Of a DNA stretch of 64,000 nt, positions 53,062 to 61,923 are shown one piece after another. The position numbers and the translations under genes are program-made. The stretch is from Streptomyces sp. NBC_01233 (GTDB taxonomy: Bacteria; Actinomycetota; Actinomycetes; Streptomycetales; Streptomycetaceae), in contig NZ_CP108514.1 in the NCBI RefSeq assembly GCF_035989305.1, forward strand, positions 7,482,501 through 7,546,500, in the 5' to 3' direction. A model generated the notes under the pieces. It worked only from the letters and a program-made list of their open reading frames with translations, was not told where the DNA came from and did no database searches. Each line of letters begins with the position of its first letter. Within the stretch, counting starts at the first letter, position 1.

Positions 53062-53087
53062 CTGAGCACGCAACAGGCTGTGCTCAG
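53062..53087. promoter_or_regulatory. Leader hairpin
   Basis: CTGAGCAC (53062-53069) pairs perfectly with GTGCTCAG (53080-53087) around the loop GCAACAGGCT. A G-rich run (tggggggtt) follows. It lies ~290 bp before the first start codon of the operon. Confidence 0.6.
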
Positions 53088-53277
53088 TGGGGGGTTGTAA
53101 CACGACGAGGGCATCGCGGGCAGTGACGGCCGGCGCGGACACCACGCGCCTGCCGGCACTGCTGATCACGCATGCTCCAGTCCGAGGCATCGCTGGGGGG
53201 TCCAGACGCAGCCTTCGGACGGCTCGTGCCACCGGTGGGACGAAACCGGCGGCACGGGCGTCGCCGTCACGCGCAAT

Positions 53278-53304
53278 CCCCCTCCGAGGAACGATCAGAG
53301 GGGG
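53278..53304. promoter_or_regulatory. Second leader hairpin
   Basis: CCCCCTC (53278-53284) pairs with GAGGGGG (53298-53304) with a 13-base loop, about 75 bp before the start at 53378. It could act as an attenuator or processing site. Confidence 0.45.
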
Positions 53305-53377
53305 TAGGTGTCTTGGTGCCGTACGGCGCGGACATACGGGGTGCGCGGAGTACCCGGGGAGTCGGGGTGGGGACCCG

Positions 53378-54547
53378 ATGACCAGCACACGATTAGACGC
53401 ACTGGCCGGCGAGGACCTGCCGCTGCACGCCCTCGCCGAGCGGCTGCTCGCGCTGGCAGAGGCGGGACTTCCCGCGATGTACCTGCCGGACGCCGAGACC
53501 TTCGTGTTCACCAGGGCGGGGACCGTCTCGCCCGACGGCACCCGCCGCATGGAGCAGCGGGGCACCAGCACCCGGTACGCGGCCATCACCGCGCTGGGCG
53601 CCCGGTTCCTGCCCGAGGACCGCCAGCGGGCCCTGTTCGGCGGACGCTCCGCCGAGGAGTTCGCGGGCCTGCTCGTGGAGCGGCTGCCCGGGGTGGTGAA
53701 CCTCGGCGACTCGGCACTCATCGCCTGGGCCGCCGCCGAGACCGGCCACCCGAAGCTGTCCGACGCCCTCGGACGGGTGGCGGCACTGGACGTGCCCGGG
53801 CGGCCGCGGTACACGGTCGAGGCGGCCTGGGCGCTCTCCGCCCTCACCGCCGCGCGCGGCGCGGTGGACGTGGAGGACCGCCTGGCGGCCGCCCGCACCC
53901 GGCTGCTGGCGGCCAGGACGGGCGACGGCCCGCTCTTCCCGCACGCCACCGGGCCGGGGCTGGTCCCCGGATACCGCTCCCACGTGGCCTGCTTCGCCGA
54001 CCAGACCTATCCGCTCCAGGCACTGGCCCGGCTGCACGCGAGCGGCGACGACCCGGAGGCCCTCGCGGCCGCCGACGCCTGCGCCGCCCGCATCTGCGCC
54101 CTGCAGGGGGACGGCGGCCAGTGGTGGTGGCACTACGACGCCCGCCGCGGCGGCGTGATCGAGGGCTACCCGGTCTACAGCGTGCACCAGCACGCCATGG
54201 CCCCGACCGCGCTGCTCGACCTGGCCGACGCGGGCGGCACCGACTTCGGCGCGGCCGTCCGCAAGGGTCTGAGCTGGATGACCGACGTGCCCGAACTCGC
54301 CGGCCCCACCGGGACCCCGCGGGAGCCGGTGATCCGCGAGGACTTCGGCGTCACCTGGCGCAAGGTCTACCGCGGCGACCCGAAGAAGGCCGTCCGCGCC
54401 GCCCGCGGGCTCACCACCCGGGTGGCGCCCGGCGCGCGGCTCGCCCCGCTGGACCGGATCTTCCGGCCCCTCGCGGTGGACCGCGAGTGCCGCCCGTACG
54501 AATTCGGCTGGATGCTCTTCGCCTGGCTTGGGGGGCTGCCGAGATGA
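53378..54547 (+). CDS. Alpha/alpha-toroid protein of the glycan cluster
   Basis: A 389-residue, mostly helical protein without a signal peptide. Repeated motifs such as FADQTYPLQALARLHAS and GGQWWWHYDARRGGVIEGYPVYSVHQHAMAP, each broken by loops, resemble the (alpha/alpha)6 barrels of glycoside hydrolases, epimerases and terpene-cyclase-like folds. Its stop overlaps the WecG-like start (ATGA), so it belongs to the operon. I do not recognise a specific family. A cytosolic sugar-processing role is inferred from neighbours only. Confidence 0.65.
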   Translation: MTSTRLDALAGEDLPLHALAERLLALAEAGLPAMYLPDAETFVFTRAGTVSPDGTRRMEQRGTSTRYAAITALGARFLPEDRQRALFGGRSAEEFAGLLVERLPGVVNLGDSALIAWAAAETGHPKLSDALGRVAALDVPGRPRYTVEAAWALSALTAARGAVDVEDRLAAARTRLLAARTGDGPLFPHATGPGLVPGYRSHVACFADQTYPLQALARLHASGDDPEALAAADACAARICALQGDGGQWWWHYDARRGGVIEGYPVYSVHQHAMAPTALLDLADAGGTDFGAAVRKGLSWMTDVPELAGPTGTPREPVIREDFGVTWRKVYRGDPKKAVRAARGLTTRVAPGARLAPLDRIFRPLAVDRECRPYEFGWMLFAWLGGLPR

Positions 54548-55314
54548 CCCGACGGCCCACCCTCTTCGGGATCGCGCTCGATCCCCTGACCATGGACGAG
54601 ACCGTGCAGCGCTGCCTCGACGCGGTGCGGCGCGGTGAACAGATCGAGATCGGCATGGTCAACGCCGCCAAGCTGGTCAACATGCGGCGCGACCCCCGCC
54701 TCGCCGAGGCGGTCGCCGGCTGCGACCTCGTCCTGGCCGACGGCCAGGCGGTGGTATGGGCCGGCCGCTTCCTGGGCGTGCGGCTGCCCGAACGGGTTGC
54801 GGGAATCGACCTGTTCATGCGGCTGCTCGCGGCCGCCGAGGTGGCGGAGATCCCCGTCTACCTGCTCGGCGCCGAACAGTCCGTCCTGGAACTGATGCTC
54901 CGGCAGATCTCCGAACGCTTCCCCGGCCTGCGGGTCGCCGGCAGCCGCAACGGCTACTTCGCCGACGCCGACCAGGAGCCGATCGCCGACGGCGTCGCGG
55001 ACAGCGGCGCCCGGATGCTGTTCCTCGGAATGACCTCGCCCAAGAAGGAGATCTTCACCGCGGGCTACGGCAAGCGCACCGGCGCCCACGTCGTCCACGG
55101 GGTCGGCGGCTCCTTCGACATTCTCGCCGGCATCACCAGGAGAGCCCCGCTGGTCTGGCAGCGGGCGGGACTCGAATGGTTCTACCGCACCCTCCAGGAG
55201 CCGCGCCGTCTCGGCAAGCGCTACCTCACCACCAACGCCGCCTTCCTGGCCATGACGGTCCGGGAGCTCATCCACCGCACACCGTCTGCCGGTTCCGCGA
55301 ACAGGAGTCACTGA
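54544..55314 (+). CDS. wecG: WecG/TagA/CpsF-family glycosyltransferase
   Basis: 256 residues. Family motifs are MVNAAKLVNMRRDP, LADGQAVVWAGRF (with the conserved Asp), YLLGAEQSVLELM, LGMTSPKKEIF and GVGGSFDILAG. These enzymes transfer ManNAc or ManNAcA from UDP to undecaprenyl-PP-GlcNAc on the inner membrane face. With WecC- and WecB-like genes directly downstream, ManNAcA is the likely donor. The TGA overlaps the next ATG by one base. Confidence 0.92.
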   Translation: MTRRPTLFGIALDPLTMDETVQRCLDAVRRGEQIEIGMVNAAKLVNMRRDPRLAEAVAGCDLVLADGQAVVWAGRFLGVRLPERVAGIDLFMRLLAAAEVAEIPVYLLGAEQSVLELMLRQISERFPGLRVAGSRNGYFADADQEPIADGVADSGARMLFLGMTSPKKEIFTAGYGKRTGAHVVHGVGGSFDILAGITRRAPLVWQRAGLEWFYRTLQEPRRLGKRYLTTNAAFLAMTVRELIHRTPSAGSANRSH

Positions 55315-56570
55315 TGCGCGTCGTCGTCGTGGGACAGGGATACGTCGGACTGCCGCTGGCCATCCGGGCCGCCGAGGTCGGACACCAGGTGATCGGGTAC
55401 GACGTGGACGCACGGCGGGTCAAGAGCCTCGCCGCCGGCGAATCGTACGTGGAGGACGTCTCCTCCGAACGGCTGAACCGGGCGCTGGTCAACGGCACCT
55501 ACCGCCCGAGCGAACTGGCCCGGGACTGCGGCGGATTCGACGTCGCCGTCGTCACCGTGCCGACCCCCTTACAGGACGGAGCCCCCGACCTGCGCTACAT
55601 CGAGGAGTCGGCGCACACCCTGGCCCGCTTCCTGCGCCCGGGCGCGACCGTCGTCCTGGAGTCCACCACCTACCCGGGCACCACCGAGGAGCTCTTCGCG
55701 CCGATCCTGGAGGACGGCTCCGGGCTCACCGCGGGGGAGGACTTCCACCTCGGCTACAGCCCCGAGCGCATCGACCCCGGCAACACCGTCTGGGGCTTCC
55801 AGCAGACCCCCAAGGTGGTCTCCGGAGTCGACGCCCGCTCCCTCAAGGCCGTCGAGGCCTTCTACGGGGAACTCGTCGACACCACGGTCCCGGTCCGCTC
55901 GCCCAAGGAGGCCGAGCTGGCGAAACTGCTGGAGAACACCTTCCGGCACGTGAACATCGCGCTGGTCAACGAGATAGCCATGTTCGCCCGCCACCTCGAC
56001 ATCGACGTCTGGCAGGCCATCGAAGCGGCCTCCAGCAAACCCTTCGGCTTCATGAAGTTCACCCCCGGCCCGGGCGTCGGCGGCCACTGCCTGCCGATCG
56101 ACCCCTCGTACCTGAACTGGCGGGTGCAGCGCGAACTCGGCCAGAACTTCCGCTTCGTCGAACTCGCCAACGACATCAACAACCACATGCCCGAGTACGT
56201 GACCCGCCGCGTGATCGACGCGCTCAACGCCAAGCGCCGCTCGGTCAACGGCTCCAAGGTCCTGCTGCTGGGGCTCGCGTACAAGAAGAACACCGGCGAC
56301 GCGCGGGAGTCGCCCGCCGTCCGCATCGCCGAACTGCTCCTCGACATGGGAGCCAAGGTCCGCGCCGTCGACCCCCACGTCGTGGAGAGCATCAAGGTCG
56401 ACGCCCGGCTCGTCCGGGTCGAGCCGACCCGCAAGGAAGTGGCGGCCGCCGACGTGGTCGTCCTGCTCACCGACCACGACTCCTTCGACTACCAGATGAT
56501 CGCGGAGCACGCGTCCTTCGTCCTCGACACCCGCAACCGCATGACCGGACCGAAGGTGGAGGTGCTCTGA
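55314..56570 (+). CDS. wecC: UDP-ManNAc dehydrogenase-like nucleotide-sugar dehydrogenase
   Basis: 418 residues. The NAD motif GQGYVGLPLA starts the protein. Later come ESTTYPGTTEEL, GYSPERIDPGN, and the catalytic-Cys segment GPGVGGHCLPIDPSYL. A C-terminal UDP-binding domain contains LLGLAYKKNTGDARESPA. The four-electron oxidation of UDP-ManNAc to UDP-ManNAcA is the likely reaction, given the adjacent epimerase. Other UDP-sugar acids are possible. Codon 86 is a rare TTA (55569-55571), implying bldA dependence of this step. Confidence 0.92.
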   Translation: MRVVVVGQGYVGLPLAIRAAEVGHQVIGYDVDARRVKSLAAGESYVEDVSSERLNRALVNGTYRPSELARDCGGFDVAVVTVPTPLQDGAPDLRYIEESAHTLARFLRPGATVVLESTTYPGTTEELFAPILEDGSGLTAGEDFHLGYSPERIDPGNTVWGFQQTPKVVSGVDARSLKAVEAFYGELVDTTVPVRSPKEAELAKLLENTFRHVNIALVNEIAMFARHLDIDVWQAIEAASSKPFGFMKFTPGPGVGGHCLPIDPSYLNWRVQRELGQNFRFVELANDINNHMPEYVTRRVIDALNAKRRSVNGSKVLLLGLAYKKNTGDARESPAVRIAELLLDMGAKVRAVDPHVVESIKVDARLVRVEPTRKEVAAADVVVLLTDHDSFDYQMIAEHASFVLDTRNRMTGPKVEVL

Positions 56571-56574
56571 CCCC

Positions 56575-57717
56575 ATGACCAGGATCGTCTGCGTGGCCGG
56601 GGCCCGGCCCAACTACATGAAGATCAAACCGGTGATGGACGCACTGGAGCGCCGCGGCGCCGAGGTGATCCTCGTCCACACCGGACAGCACTACGACGAG
56701 TCCATGAACGACGTGTTCTTCCGCGACCTCGGCATCCGCCCGCCCGACCGGTACCTGGGGGCCGGATCCGGCACCCACGCCCAGCAGACCGGGCGGGTGA
56801 TGGCCGCCTTCGAGCCGCTGCTCGACGAACTGGCCCCGGACGCGGTGGTGGTGGTCGGCGACATCAACTCCACCCTCGCCTGCGCCCTGGTCACCGCGAA
56901 GGCCGGCCCGCTGCTGGCCCACGTGGAGTCCGGCCTGCGCAGCCGGGACTGGAGCATGCCGGAGGAGGTCAACCGGGTCGCCACCGACCGGCTCAGCGAC
57001 TACCTGCTGGCCCCCTCGCCCGACGCGGCCGCGAACCTGCGGGCGGAGGGCTACCGGGAGGACCAGATCCACGTCGTGGGCAACGTCATGATCGACACCC
57101 TCCTCGCCAATCTGGACCGGGCGAGGACGTCCGACGTCCTGGACCGCTACGGACTCACCCGCGGCGGATACGGCCTGGTCACCCTGCACCGGCCGGCCAA
57201 CGTCGACGACCCCGCCGCCCTGCGCGGCCTGCTCAAGGCGCTGGGCGAGATCGCCGACCGGTGCCCGCTGCTGCTGCCCGTGCACCCGCGGGCCGCCGAA
57301 CGGCTCGCCGAACTGGGCGTGCCCGGCGGGATCAGGCTCGTACCGGCCGCCGGATACCTCGACTTCATCGCCCTGCAGGACTCCGCGCGGCTGGTGCTCA
57401 CCGACTCCGGGGGCGTCCAGGAGGAGACCACCGCCCTGGGCGTGCCCTGTGTGACCCTCCGGGAGAACACCGAGCGCCCCATCACCGTCGAGGAGGGCAC
57501 CAACGTCCTCGCGGGCACGGATCCGGACCGCATCACGGCCACCGTGAACCGGGTGCTCGACCATCCGCCCGCCCCGCGCTGCCCCGAACTCTGGGACGGC
57601 CGGGCGAGCGAGCGCATCGCCGCGGTCCTGCTCGACGGCCCGCCCGCGCACACCCGGCCGCGCCCGACCGACCTCGTCCCGCGCGGGGCCGCCGCCGATC
57701 AACAGCACGTGCTGTAA
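56575..57717 (+). CDS. wecB: UDP-N-acetylglucosamine 2-epimerase
   Basis: 380 residues of the non-hydrolysing GT-B-fold epimerase family. Visible motifs are GARPNYMKIKPVM, HTGQHYDESM, HVESGLRSRDWSMPEEVNR, THRPAN-type TLHRPANVD, and DSGGVQEETTALGVPCVTLRENTERP, read in two parts. It makes UDP-ManNAc, the substrate of the dehydrogenase encoded 4 bp upstream. The pair defines a ManNAcA supply route. Confidence 0.94.
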   Translation: MTRIVCVAGARPNYMKIKPVMDALERRGAEVILVHTGQHYDESMNDVFFRDLGIRPPDRYLGAGSGTHAQQTGRVMAAFEPLLDELAPDAVVVVGDINSTLACALVTAKAGPLLAHVESGLRSRDWSMPEEVNRVATDRLSDYLLAPSPDAAANLRAEGYREDQIHVVGNVMIDTLLANLDRARTSDVLDRYGLTRGGYGLVTLHRPANVDDPAALRGLLKALGEIADRCPLLLPVHPRAAERLAELGVPGGIRLVPAAGYLDFIALQDSARLVLTDSGGVQEETTALGVPCVTLRENTERPITVEEGTNVLAGTDPDRITATVNRVLDHPPAPRCPELWDGRASERIAAVLLDGPPAHTRPRPTDLVPRGAAADQQHVL

Positions 57718-57739
57718 ACGCAATTCGAAGGGGAAGACC

Positions 57740-58489
57740 ATGGATCTCGCGGAGATCTGGCGGGTCATGCGCAGACGCTGGTACGTGCTGCTGCCCGGAC
57801 TGCTGATCACGGCGGCGCTCACCGCCGCCGTGTACCTGCTGGTCCCGGTGGAGTACCGCTCGCAGAGCACGGTGACGCTGCTGAACTCGGAGAAGGCCAC
57901 GGTGGCCTTCGACGGCAACCCCTTCCTGAGCACCCAGGCCTCGCTCACCGGGATGGCCGACGGTCTGGCCCGCAACCTCAACTCCGACGGCGCCAAGGCC
58001 GACCTCAAGTCCCTGGGCGTCACCGGCGTGCACGAGGCGAAGATCGCCGACAACGCGCTCGGCCCCTACATGTGGCTGAGCGTCGTCGGGACCGACCGGG
58101 CCGCCGTGCTGAAGTCGGACGAGATCCTCACCACCTACGCGGAGAAGCGGCTGCTGGAGTTCCAGAGCCAGCAGTCGGTGGCACCCAATGCCATGATCCG
58201 GATGTCGACGATCGTGCCTCCCCAGAAGCCGGAGGCACAGACCAAGGCCAGGCTCCAGTTCCTCGTCATGGCGGGCGCGCTGGGCTTCGTACTCAGCCTG
58301 GTGGCCACCTTCTTCGTGGAGGCCCGCACGAGGCAGCGGTCGTCGCCCGCCAAGCACCGGCCCGCCCCCGGCGAGGCCGGCGGACCGGCCGCGGACGACG
58401 CCGGTGACCCGACGGCCACCCTGCGCATGACCGTCGCCCACCCGGCCGGCTCCGGCGCGGCCGGCTCCCGTTCGGCCGGATCGCCGTGA
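57740..58489 (+). CDS. Polysaccharide co-polymerase / chain-length determinant (Wzz-like)
   Basis: 249 residues. Transmembrane segments lie at ~15-37 (WYVLLPGLLITAALTAAVYLL, one residue into the loop) and ~175-195 (FLVMAGALGFVLSLVATFF), with a periplasm-side-type domain between and a disordered Pro/Ala-rich cytosolic tail. It lacks a tyrosine-kinase domain. Such proteins set polymer length with a Wzy polymerase, which is not visible here. The stop overlaps the flippase GTG by 4 bases. Confidence 0.86.
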   Translation: MDLAEIWRVMRRRWYVLLPGLLITAALTAAVYLLVPVEYRSQSTVTLLNSEKATVAFDGNPFLSTQASLTGMADGLARNLNSDGAKADLKSLGVTGVHEAKIADNALGPYMWLSVVGTDRAAVLKSDEILTTYAEKRLLEFQSQQSVAPNAMIRMSTIVPPQKPEAQTKARLQFLVMAGALGFVLSLVATFFVEARTRQRSSPAKHRPAPGEAGGPAADDAGDPTATLRMTVAHPAGSGAAGSRSAGSP

Positions 58490-59934
58490 CCGGCGCCGCA
58501 GCGGACACCGAGACCGCCCCGGCGGCGCCGTCGCTCGGGCGGAAGGTCGGCTCGGCCGCCCGGTGGAGCCTGATCAACACCGTGGTCATGCGCCTCGGCA
58601 ACTTCGTGACCGGGATCATCCTGGCCCGCTTCTTCCTCGGGCCCGAGGCCTGGGGCGTGTACGGGATCGCGCAGACGGTGCTGCTGGTCCTGCTCTCCGC
58701 GAACGAACTCGGCGTCTCGCTCGCGATCATCCGCTGGGAGGGCGATCCCCGCCGCTTCGCCCCGACCGTCCTCACCCTGAGCGCCCTGTCCAGCTGCCTG
58801 CTGTACGCGGTGCTGTTCGCGGCGGCCCCCGCCGTGGCCGACGTACTCGGCTCGCCCGAAGCCTCCGGCGTCCTGCGGGTCATGTGCCTGTGCGTGGTCC
58901 TCGACGGCCTCTCCCAGGTGCCCGCCGGCTTCCTCACCCGGGAGTTCGCCCAGGGCCGGCGGATGGCCGTCGACGCCCTCAACTTCGTCCTCAGCACCGC
59001 CGTCACCCTGCTGCTGGCCGTCCAGGGCTGGGGCGCCATGAGCTTCGCCTGGGGCTCCGTCGTCGGGAACGTGGCCGCGCTCATCGGCTGCTGCCTCGCC
59101 GCGCCCGGCACCCTGAGGTTCGGCTGGGACCGGAGCCAGGCGAAGGCCCTGCTGCGGTTCGGACTCCCGCTCGCCGGGGCCAGCATGCTCGCCCTCGGCG
59201 TGGTCAACGTGGACACCATGGTCGTCGGATCGACCCTGGACGCCCTGGCCCTGGGCTTCTACGTGCTCGCCTTCAACATCTCCGGCTGGCCCGTCCGCAT
59301 CATCTCCGAAGCGGCCCGCCGCGTCTCCTTCGCCGGCTTCTCCCGGCTGGCGCAGTCGCCGCAGGCGCTGGCCGCCGGATTCGGCCGCGCCCTCGGCGTC
59401 GTGATGACGGGCACCGTCCCGCTCTGCGTGCTGCTCGCAGCCCTCGCCGCACCGCTCGTCGAGCTGATCTACGGCGCGCGCTGGCTGCCCGCCGCCCGCG
59501 CGCTGCCCTGGCTGATGGCGCTCGGCCTGGTCCGCATCGGCTGCGAACTCGCCTACGACTGCCTGGTCGCCGTCGGCCGGCGCCGCTCGCTCATCGGGGT
59601 CCAGGGGCTGTGGCTCGTCCTCCTGATCCCGGCCCTCGTGGTCGGCGCCCGCACCGGCGGGATCGTGGGGGTGGCCCAGGGGCACGTCCTGGTCGCCGGC
59701 GCCGTCGTGGTGCCGGTGTTCCTCCTCGCCCTGCACCGCGGCGGCATCCGCCTGGGGACCGTCGCCCGGGCCTGCGCCTGGCCGTTCCTGGGCGGGGCGG
59801 TGATGGCGGCGGTGGTCCTCGGACTGGAGCGGTTCCTCGGCGACGGGGTGCTCGCGCTCCTGGCGACCGGGATCGCCGGCACGCTCGTCTACGGGCTGTG
59901 CGTCCTGCCCAGCCGCTCGTTACTCCGGGGGTAG
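58486..59934 (+). CDS. Wzx-type lipid-linked oligosaccharide flippase
   Basis: 482 residues, about 12-14 hydrophobic segments, MATE-like polysaccharide transporter family (RWSLINTVVMRLGNFVTGI at the start, RFFLGPEAWGVYGIAQ). It moves undecaprenyl-PP-linked repeat units across the membrane. The GTG start overlaps the Wzz-like stop. The fourth codon from the end is TTA (59920-59922), in LLRG at the C-terminus, an unusual place for the second TTA of this operon. Confidence 0.9.
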   Translation: MTGAAADTETAPAAPSLGRKVGSAARWSLINTVVMRLGNFVTGIILARFFLGPEAWGVYGIAQTVLLVLLSANELGVSLAIIRWEGDPRRFAPTVLTLSALSSCLLYAVLFAAAPAVADVLGSPEASGVLRVMCLCVVLDGLSQVPAGFLTREFAQGRRMAVDALNFVLSTAVTLLLAVQGWGAMSFAWGSVVGNVAALIGCCLAAPGTLRFGWDRSQAKALLRFGLPLAGASMLALGVVNVDTMVVGSTLDALALGFYVLAFNISGWPVRIISEAARRVSFAGFSRLAQSPQALAAGFGRALGVVMTGTVPLCVLLAALAAPLVELIYGARWLPAARALPWLMALGLVRIGCELAYDCLVAVGRRRSLIGVQGLWLVLLIPALVVGARTGGIVGVAQGHVLVAGAVVVPVFLLALHRGGIRLGTVARACAWPFLGGAVMAAVVLGLERFLGDGVLALLATGIAGTLVYGLCVLPSRSLLRG

Positions 59935-59938
59935 CACC

Positions 59939-61003
59939 GTGACACAGCACCGAAGGCGGCTGGGGGCGTGGCTGCTCGCCGGCGTCGTGCTGGCCGTCGT
60001 CCTGACCCTCTGCCAGGCGGACCGCACCGGCGTGGGCGAGCACTCGGCCGCGCCGTCCGCGACACCGGCCGCGGCCCCCTCGGGGACGGACGCGCCCGCG
60101 CCCACCGCCCCGCCGAGCCCCTCGGCCACACCCTCCCCGACGCCGCCACCGGGCACGGCCGAACCGTCGCCCTCCGGCTCCGCCTGCGCCTCGCCCGGCG
60201 CCTGCGGATTCCCCGACGCGGGCAGCACCGGCCCGCGGATCGCCCTGGAGCGGCACGACACGGGGAACATGTCGGTCAAGAAGGACGGCACGGTCATCAA
60301 GGGCTGGGACATCCGCGGCTCGCTCGACATCTACGCCAACGACGTGACCGTCATCGACAGCAGGATCACCTCCACCAACTGGTGGGGGATCAACCTGCGC
60401 CCCGGCTTCAGCGGACTGAAGGTCCTGCACACCACCATCACCGCCGTGCCGGGCAAGGGCCCCGACAACGGCGGGGTGAACTACGCCGTCTCCAACATGG
60501 GCGGCAGCTCCGTCGAGGTCGGCTGGTGCGACATCTCGGTCTTCGGCAACGCCCTGTCCATGGGCCAGGGGGACCTGCATGACAACTACGTGCACGACCT
60601 CGTCGCGTTCCGCAACCAGGGCGGCGAATGGCAGCACACCGACGCCGTCATCAGCGGGGGCGGCAACAAGGGCCGGCTGATCCTGCGCCACAACACCCTG
60701 CTGAACTCCACCCCGGTGGACCGGGGAGCCACCGCGGCCGTCGGCCTGTTCGCCGACACCGGGGTCGTCTCCTCCGTCGTCGTCGACGGCAACTGGCTGG
60801 CCGGGGGAGCGTACGCGCTCTACGGCGGCGGCCCGGGCGCCACCGGCATCCAGGTCACCGACAACGTCTTCTCCACCCAGTACCACCCGGGCGCCGGAGC
60901 CTACGGCCCGGTCGCCGCCTGGAATGCGGGCGGCGCCGGAAACGTGTGGAAGGGCAACCGCATGTCCGACGGCCGGCCCGTCACCCCCGAACCCACCAGT
61001 TGA
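59939..61003 (+). CDS. Secreted right-handed beta-helix protein
   Basis: 354 residues. An N-terminal hydrophobic segment (~10-25) after HRRR marks export or anchoring. A Ser/Thr/Pro/Ala linker spans ~35-85. A beta-helix then follows, with regularly spaced short strands (KGWDIRGSLDIYANDVTVID, RITSTNWWGINLRPG). The fold is shared by polysaccharide lyases, hydrolases and epimerases. No catalytic residues could be assigned. It probably trims or binds the glycan outside the cell. GTG start 4 bp after the flippase stop. Confidence 0.85.
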   Translation: MTQHRRRLGAWLLAGVVLAVVLTLCQADRTGVGEHSAAPSATPAAAPSGTDAPAPTAPPSPSATPSPTPPPGTAEPSPSGSACASPGACGFPDAGSTGPRIALERHDTGNMSVKKDGTVIKGWDIRGSLDIYANDVTVIDSRITSTNWWGINLRPGFSGLKVLHTTITAVPGKGPDNGGVNYAVSNMGGSSVEVGWCDISVFGNALSMGQGDLHDNYVHDLVAFRNQGGEWQHTDAVISGGGNKGRLILRHNTLLNSTPVDRGATAAVGLFADTGVVSSVVVDGNWLAGGAYALYGGGPGATGIQVTDNVFSTQYHPGAGAYGPVAAWNAGGAGNVWKGNRMSDGRPVTPEPTS

Positions 61004-61016
61004 CGACGGAGAGTCC

Positions 61017-61820
61017 ATGATGCGCCGGATCGCACGGGCCCCCTGGGAGCTCCTCAAGCGGGCCTTCGGCTGGCTGGTGCTCTTCGAGGCCCGCAACAAG
61101 CTCCTGCTCTTCCCCTCCGCCGTGCGGCTGCGCCGCTTCGAGGACGCCGAGGCCGCCCGCCTCGCCGCCCTCCTGGGCCGGCCCCCGGCCGCGCTCGTCG
61201 CCACCGTCATCCCCACCCACCGGCGCCCCGGGGGACTGGGCGCGGCGGTCCGCTCGGCGCTGGCGCAGACCGTCACCGACCAGGTGGTCATCGTCGTCGA
61301 CGACGGCGCCGGACTGCCCGAACTGCCGGCAGACCCCCGGCTGTTCGCGGTCTCCCTGGCCCGCAACACCGCCACCGCCGGCATCGTCCGCAACGTGGGC
61401 ATCCGGCTCACCCGCTCCCGGTACGTGGCCTTCCTGGACGACGACAACCTCTGGGAGCCCGACCACCTGGAGCAGGCCCTGGCGGTGCTGGAGCCCTCCG
61501 GCGGCCCCGACGCCGTCTACACCGCGCTGCGCAGGGTGCTGCCCGACGGCACCGAACGGGACGTCCTGTCGGTGCCCTTCGACCGCCGCCGCGCCGCCCA
61601 CGAGGCCTTCCTGGACACCAACGCCTTCGTGGCGCGGCGCAACCGGTCCCTGTACTTCAGCCGACTGCGCCGCACCCCCGAGGTGCTGCCCCGCGAGGAC
61701 TGGGAGCTCGTCCGCCGCTACGCCCGCCGCCACGAGGTCCGCCACCTGCCCCGCCCCACCGTCCGTTACCTGGTCAACCCGGACAGCTTCTGGACCGCCT
61801 GGGACGGCCCGATTCCCTAG
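61017..61820 (+). CDS. Family 2-like glycosyltransferase
   Basis: 267 residues. The GT-A core is visible: ATVIPTHRRPGGLGAAVRSAL, VIVVDDGAG, GIVRNVGIRLTRSRYVAFLDDDNLWEP (DxD in FLDDD). An N-terminal amphipathic/basic stretch (residues 1-30) may tether it to the membrane. Two consecutive ATGs exist; 61017 is used here. It is the last recognisable gene of the glycan operon, and its sugar donor is unknown. Confidence 0.9.
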   Translation: MMRRIARAPWELLKRAFGWLVLFEARNKLLLFPSAVRLRRFEDAEAARLAALLGRPPAALVATVIPTHRRPGGLGAAVRSALAQTVTDQVVIVVDDGAGLPELPADPRLFAVSLARNTATAGIVRNVGIRLTRSRYVAFLDDDNLWEPDHLEQALAVLEPSGGPDAVYTALRRVLPDGTERDVLSVPFDRRRAAHEAFLDTNAFVARRNRSLYFSRLRRTPEVLPREDWELVRRYARRHEVRHLPRPTVRYLVNPDSFWTAWDGPIP

Positions 61821-61923
61821 GGTGCGTGTCGGATCTCCGCGGCGTTGCGAGCCCTGGCGGGCACGGTCGCCGCACCGCATTCCCCTCGCCGGACTGACCG
61901 TTCATGTCGACTTCGGCAGCGGA

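Larger units (their letters stand above)
52973..53377. promoter_or_regulatory. Structured leader/promoter region of the glycan operon
   Basis: 405 bp without a supportable gene. The first ~70 bp are A/T-richer and likely hold the promoter. A perfect 8-bp hairpin with a 10-base loop lies at 53062-53087 (CTGAGCAC/GTGCTCAG), and a second 7-bp hairpin at 53278-53304 (CCCCCTC/GAGGGGG). The spacing and conserved-looking purine stretches suggest a long, folded 5' UTR, but no known riboswitch class was recognised. Confidence 0.5.
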
